Assembly (NCBI GenBank): GCA_002413325.1
Contig: DHWT01000295.1
Span: 1-34,358, forward strand
DNA from: Chitinophagaceae bacterium UBA5175
Lineage (GTDB): Bacteria > Bacteroidota > Bacteroidia > Chitinophagales > Chitinophagaceae
DNA length: 34,358 bases
Direction of reading: 5' to 3'
The position numbers were made by a program, and so were the translations under genes. The notes below the pieces were generated by a model. That model had not been told where the DNA came from, made no database searches, and saw nothing but the letters and a program-made list of their open reading frames with translations. This document shows, piece by piece, positions 31,756 through 34,358 of this stretch (its first letter is position 1; each line of letters starts with the position of its first letter).

Positions 31756-33180
31756 ATGAAATTTGCAAAACATGTTATTATTTATACCGGACTGATTGTC
31801 GTTTTCGGCGGACTGATCTTTTATCTACTGCACGCAGGAAATTCACTGGATCCGCCAAGGGTCCGGATGCCGAAAATCGCACAGGGAGAGTCCTCCGAAG
31901 AAGGAGTTTTTACCGGTCTTTTTGATGCGAATCTCAGGCAAACGCTCCCAAGGCTCCTGCTGCAGATTATAATTATAATGGTATCGACCCAGCTGCTGGG
32001 TTCGATTTTTAAAAAGATCGGTCAACCGGCAGTCATCGGGGAGACGGTGGCGGGAATCATACTGGGTCCCTCCCTGCTGGGATTATTATTTCCTTCGGCA
32101 TTTCATTTTTTATTTCCGCCTGAATCACTTCCAAACCTCCAGTTTCTCAGCCAGATCGGCCTGATCCTGTTTATGTTTATAGTAGGTATGGAACTGGATA
32201 CCCGGCTGCTGCGAAAACAGGCATTTGAAGCACTGATCATCAGTCATGCCAGTATTCTTATTCCCTTTACACTGGGTATCGGTCTTTCGATGTTTTTATA
32301 TCCTGCCTATGGGGGTGCGCAAACCCCTTTTTATGCGTTTGCCTTATTTATGGGTATCGCGATGAGTGTAACGGCTTTTCCTGTGCTGGCAAGAATTATA
32401 CGCGACAGAAAATTATCATCAACCCCGCTCGGCGTACTGGCCATGACCTGTGCCGCTTCCGATGATGTGACAGCCTGGTGTGTGCTGGCCCTGCTGATCG
32501 CGTGGATTCGTTCCGGTTCCGGAATGAACGGTATGCTGGTAACCGGTATGGTGCTGGTATATGCATTCCTGATGCTGGTTCCGGTCAGAGTGATTTTAAA
32601 AAAGGTTCAATCGGCCTTTGAAAAAGGGAAAATAGGATATAATACGCTGATGTCTGTCATGTTTACCCTGCTGCTTTGTTCCTCCTGGTGTACGGAAGTG
32701 ATCGGGATACATGCATTGTTCGGAGCTTTCCTGGCTGGTATTGCCATACCGAAAAATGAAGTCATGCAAAAACGTATCATTGAACGAATCAGTGACGTGA
32801 GTATGGTCATGTTGCTTCCATTGTTTTTTGTTTATACCGGTTTGAGAACCCAGGCCGGCATTTTAAATTCGGGCCTTTTATGGATCAGCTTCTGCCTCAT
32901 ACTGCTATGCGCAGTGGCCGGGAAATTCGGTGGAAGCACCCTGGTGGCCAGGGCCCTGGGTCAGTCCTGGAAAGACAGCCTGTCTATCGGTGCATTGATG
33001 AATACCCGGGGACTCATGGAATTGGTTGTTCTAAATATAGGTTATGATATGGGTATCCTGAGCACAGAAATTTTTTCGATGATGGTGCTGATGGCCCTTC
33101 TTACTACGATGATGACCAGCCCGGCACTGGACTGGATTGGGAAACGAAAAATTAAATATTCATCTCCGGGACCAGTGTGA
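31756..33180 (+). CDS. CPA2-family cation:proton antiporter
   Basis: About 474 residues from ATG 31756; the TTG at 31717 is in frame, but its extra 13 codons look unlike a membrane protein start. After one N-terminal span and a linker come about 12 spans: KKIGQPAVIGETVAGIILGPS (typical first core helix), IGLILFMFIVGMELDTRLL, SVTAFPVLARIIRDR, CAASDDVTAWCVLALL (the acidic pair of the transport site), IHALFGAFLAGIAIPKN and GALMNTRGLMELVVLNIG. Matches the KefB/NapA-like Na+ or K+/H+ antiporters. No C-terminal TrkA-N domain. The end overlaps the convergent FabZ-like gene by 29 bases. Confidence 0.92.
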   Translation: MKFAKHVIIYTGLIVVFGGLIFYLLHAGNSLDPPRVRMPKIAQGESSEEGVFTGLFDANLRQTLPRLLLQIIIIMVSTQLLGSIFKKIGQPAVIGETVAGIILGPSLLGLLFPSAFHFLFPPESLPNLQFLSQIGLILFMFIVGMELDTRLLRKQAFEALIISHASILIPFTLGIGLSMFLYPAYGGAQTPFYAFALFMGIAMSVTAFPVLARIIRDRKLSSTPLGVLAMTCAASDDVTAWCVLALLIAWIRSGSGMNGMLVTGMVLVYAFLMLVPVRVILKKVQSAFEKGKIGYNTLMSVMFTLLLCSSWCTEVIGIHALFGAFLAGIAIPKNEVMQKRIIERISDVSMVMLLPLFFVYTGLRTQAGILNSGLLWISFCLILLCAVAGKFGGSTLVARALGQSWKDSLSIGALMNTRGLMELVVLNIGYDMGILSTEIFSMMVLMALLTTMMTSPALDWIGKRKIKYSSPGPV

Positions 33181-33526
33181 TTTGAAATTTCATAAAAGTC
33201 AATGACTCAAAAAAAATTTTACCATTTGTTGTCGTATGCAGCGGTGTGGACTGGCAGTTGATTTCGAACCGGATCAGGGGATTTTTTTGAGGATCAATCA
33301 TGTTCAGGAATTTAATCAGGGGAGCACCTGATATCCGGAAGGGTTGTTTCAATTGCCTGCCGGTGATTTCTGAAATCATCTCCATCATACAAACCCCCGG
33401 AAGCACGGGCTGACCGGGGAAATGTCCCTTAAAAATAGCATGATTCCCTTGCAGCAATACGGAGGCCTGGATCTGGTTTTCGGTTTCCGTCAGCGATTGG
33501 ATATGGTAGAGGTCATTGAGGAGCAA
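33152..33526 (-). CDS. FabZ/ApeP-like hot-dog 3-hydroxyacyl-ACP dehydratase
   Basis: Hot-dog-fold protein of 124 residues. The signature GHFPGQPVLPGVCMMEMISE holds the FabZ active-site pair His35 and Glu49, so catalysis is plausible. It is shorter than FabZ (about 145). No ATG fits the frame; TTG at 33526 is the best start, overlapping the upstream lipoprotein gene by 14 bases. With a lipoprotein and LolA-like gene upstream, the layout recalls aryl-polyene/flexirubin or related acyl clusters, where such a dehydratase builds the polyene chain. Context inference only, since the cluster continues outside the window. Confidence 0.8.
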   Translation of the reverse strand: MLLNDLYHIQSLTETENQIQASVLLQGNHAIFKGHFPGQPVLPGVCMMEMISEITGRQLKQPFRISGAPLIKFLNMIDPQKNPLIRFEINCQSTPLHTTTNGKIFFESLTFMKFQITLVPEMNI

Positions 33527-34157
33527 GCGGTGAAATTTTTTTTAGGGTAATTGAAAAATTAAAATTCAGGTGTCTGATGGAAATTCGGACCGGCGACCCG
33601 CCTGAAGTATCCTGGAATATAAAGGCCTCCATAACGGGTTTTTTATCTGATGCCCTTTGCATTTTTATCAGTTGACGGCAGTCTCCATCCGTAATATAAT
33701 AATTTATGCCTTTGCTTTGGGGAAAAGCATGATAAACCTGGTTACTGTCGGTGAAAGCATAATAGCGGCTGCTGTCTGTATTCCTGAACAACAACAGGTC
33801 AAAATCCTTTCTCAGGGTTTTAATCAGGGCTTTTTTATTCATTTGCGGAGTGATCCGGTATACCGCAAACCCGTTCCCGGCCAGGAAGCCAAAGTCGAAA
33901 AAGGTAAATCCCGTTTCGTTGGAAAAGACGAACCGGGTGCTGCTGTCGGGCATGTATTTTATGAGCAATAATCCGCTGATATGTTTCCCGACAACATCTA
34001 CCGATGTTTGATACAGTTCATGATTAAAAACCGGTTTGAATTTTTGAATGCAGGAAGCCTCCGATTGTATTTTCTGCAAATGGCGTTGTGGCCCGCAGGA
34101 AAAAATCAGGCAGCATACACTAAGGAATATTAAAAACCGAATCGGGAATAGGTGCAT
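33513..34157 (-). CDS. Hypothetical lipoprotein in LolA/dehydratase cluster
   Basis: Protein of 214 residues with lipoprotein signal MHLFPIRFLIFLSVCCLIFSC (lipobox LIFSC). The rest is beta-rich and without recognised motifs (SGLLLIKYMPDSSTRFVFSNE, FDFGFLAGNGFAVYRI). Similar-sized lipoproteins occur in aryl-polyene and flexirubin loci, but I cannot name this one. The ATG at 34157 lies 38 bases inside the upstream LolA-like gene in another frame. It also overlaps the downstream dehydratase gene, so the three genes form a tightly packed operon. Confidence 0.7.
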   Translation of the reverse strand: MHLFPIRFLIFLSVCCLIFSCGPQRHLQKIQSEASCIQKFKPVFNHELYQTSVDVVGKHISGLLLIKYMPDSSTRFVFSNETGFTFFDFGFLAGNGFAVYRITPQMNKKALIKTLRKDFDLLLFRNTDSSRYYAFTDSNQVYHAFPQSKGINYYITDGDCRQLIKMQRASDKKPVMEAFIFQDTSGGSPVRISIRHLNFNFSITLKKISPLAPQ

Positions 34158-34358
34158 TTAATACTTTGTTCTGAAAACGGATGATGGTATGATCGCCGGA
34201 GATTTCGTGCATCTCGATGACTGCCGCCGAATAATCCTTTTTATCAATGGTAATATTAATGTTTTTATAAAGCTCCCGGAGGTTCTTTGCCCGGGGTGAG
34301 AATTCGATCAGGTAAGCGCCATCATTTTCAAAGACGCGTGACTGAAAATCGGGGTTGT
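34120..34358 (-). CDS. LolA-like outer-membrane lipoprotein carrier, C-terminal part (5' end outside window)
   Basis: Frame open from the window edge, about 78 residues visible, stop TAG at 34122-34120. The fragment reads GAYLIEFSPRAKNLRELY, INITIDKKDYSAAVIEM, and ends VLNAPIPDSVFNIP, the closing strands of the LolA/LolB-like fold with the typical LNAPIPDSVF end. In acyl/polyene clusters such carriers likely shuttle a lipid-like product through the periplasm. It overlaps the next gene by 38 bases. The N-terminus cannot be assessed. Confidence 0.75.
   Translation of the reverse strand, partial: NPDFQSRVFENDGAYLIEFSPRAKNLRELYKNINITIDKKDYSAAVIEMHEISGDHTIIRFQNKVLNAPIPDSVFNIP

Noticed and set aside
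1..34358. Mobile elements, CRISPR arrays, tRNA/rRNA genes
   Set aside because: No transposase, integrase, regularly spaced repeats, tRNA cloverleaf or rRNA-like stretch was found on reading both strands.

Overview
The window reads as Bacteroidota chromosome, probably near Chitinophagaceae (inferred from protein style). Genes lack strong Shine-Dalgarno sites. Several upstream regions carry the Bacteroidota -7 box TAnnTTTG. Secreted proteins have short signal peptides or lipoboxes, and families typical of the phylum occur (AguA/AguB pair, YtxH, YCF48-like propeller, LolA-like carrier beside a FabZ-like dehydratase). I see no tRNA, rRNA, CRISPR array, insertion sequence or phage gene. Most of the window is ordinary core chromosome.

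Layout. 1-1587: end of aguB and all of aguA (agmatine to putrescine). 1712-7250: a secreted GH20 hexosaminidase and SMC. 7431-11582: smaller genes, namely an HD-YitT fusion, a YCF48-like propeller, a small conserved protein, a DUF2383-like helical protein and a YtxH protein, closed by a strong hairpin. 11618-23604, all on the minus strand: a complete assimilatory sulfur region. 23810-31605: aroQ, a parvulin-type PPIase, a YwqK/MORN-like protein, a CNNM/CorC membrane protein, a PAP2 phosphatase, an LTA-synthase-like sulfatase and a probable clan GH-A lipoprotein. 31756-34358: a CPA2 antiporter, then the edge of a minus-strand cluster (LolA-like, lipoprotein, FabZ-like) resembling aryl-polyene/flexirubin or fatty-acyl loci.

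The sulfur region is the main interest. Operon 1 (cysH-cysD-cysN-SUMT-cysJ-cysI-Met8/TSUP, about 23450 down to 14697) takes sulfate through APS and sulfite to sulfide and makes the siroheme that sulfite reductase needs. Operon 2 (cysM, JAMM protease, MoaD/ThiS-like carrier, ThiF/MoeB-rhodanese, 14442 down to 11618) looks like a protein-thiocarboxylate cysteine pathway. Its carrier ends in GG-Thr-His, so it would need trimming by the neighbouring protease.

Each sulfur operon is preceded by a Bacteroidota-type promoter, then a dyad, then a short unannotated leader ORF packed with cysteine codons. The cysM leader has six consecutive Cys codons. It is followed by a candidate antiterminator and a 9-bp intrinsic terminator that ends nine bases before the cysM start. 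This has the layout of a classical attenuator responding to charged tRNA-Cys. The cysH leader encodes a 20-residue peptide with six cysteines, the last three directly before the stop codon. No strong terminator follows it, so its mechanism may differ. I know of polycysteine leader ORFs in mycobacteria but not of a described pair in Bacteroidota.
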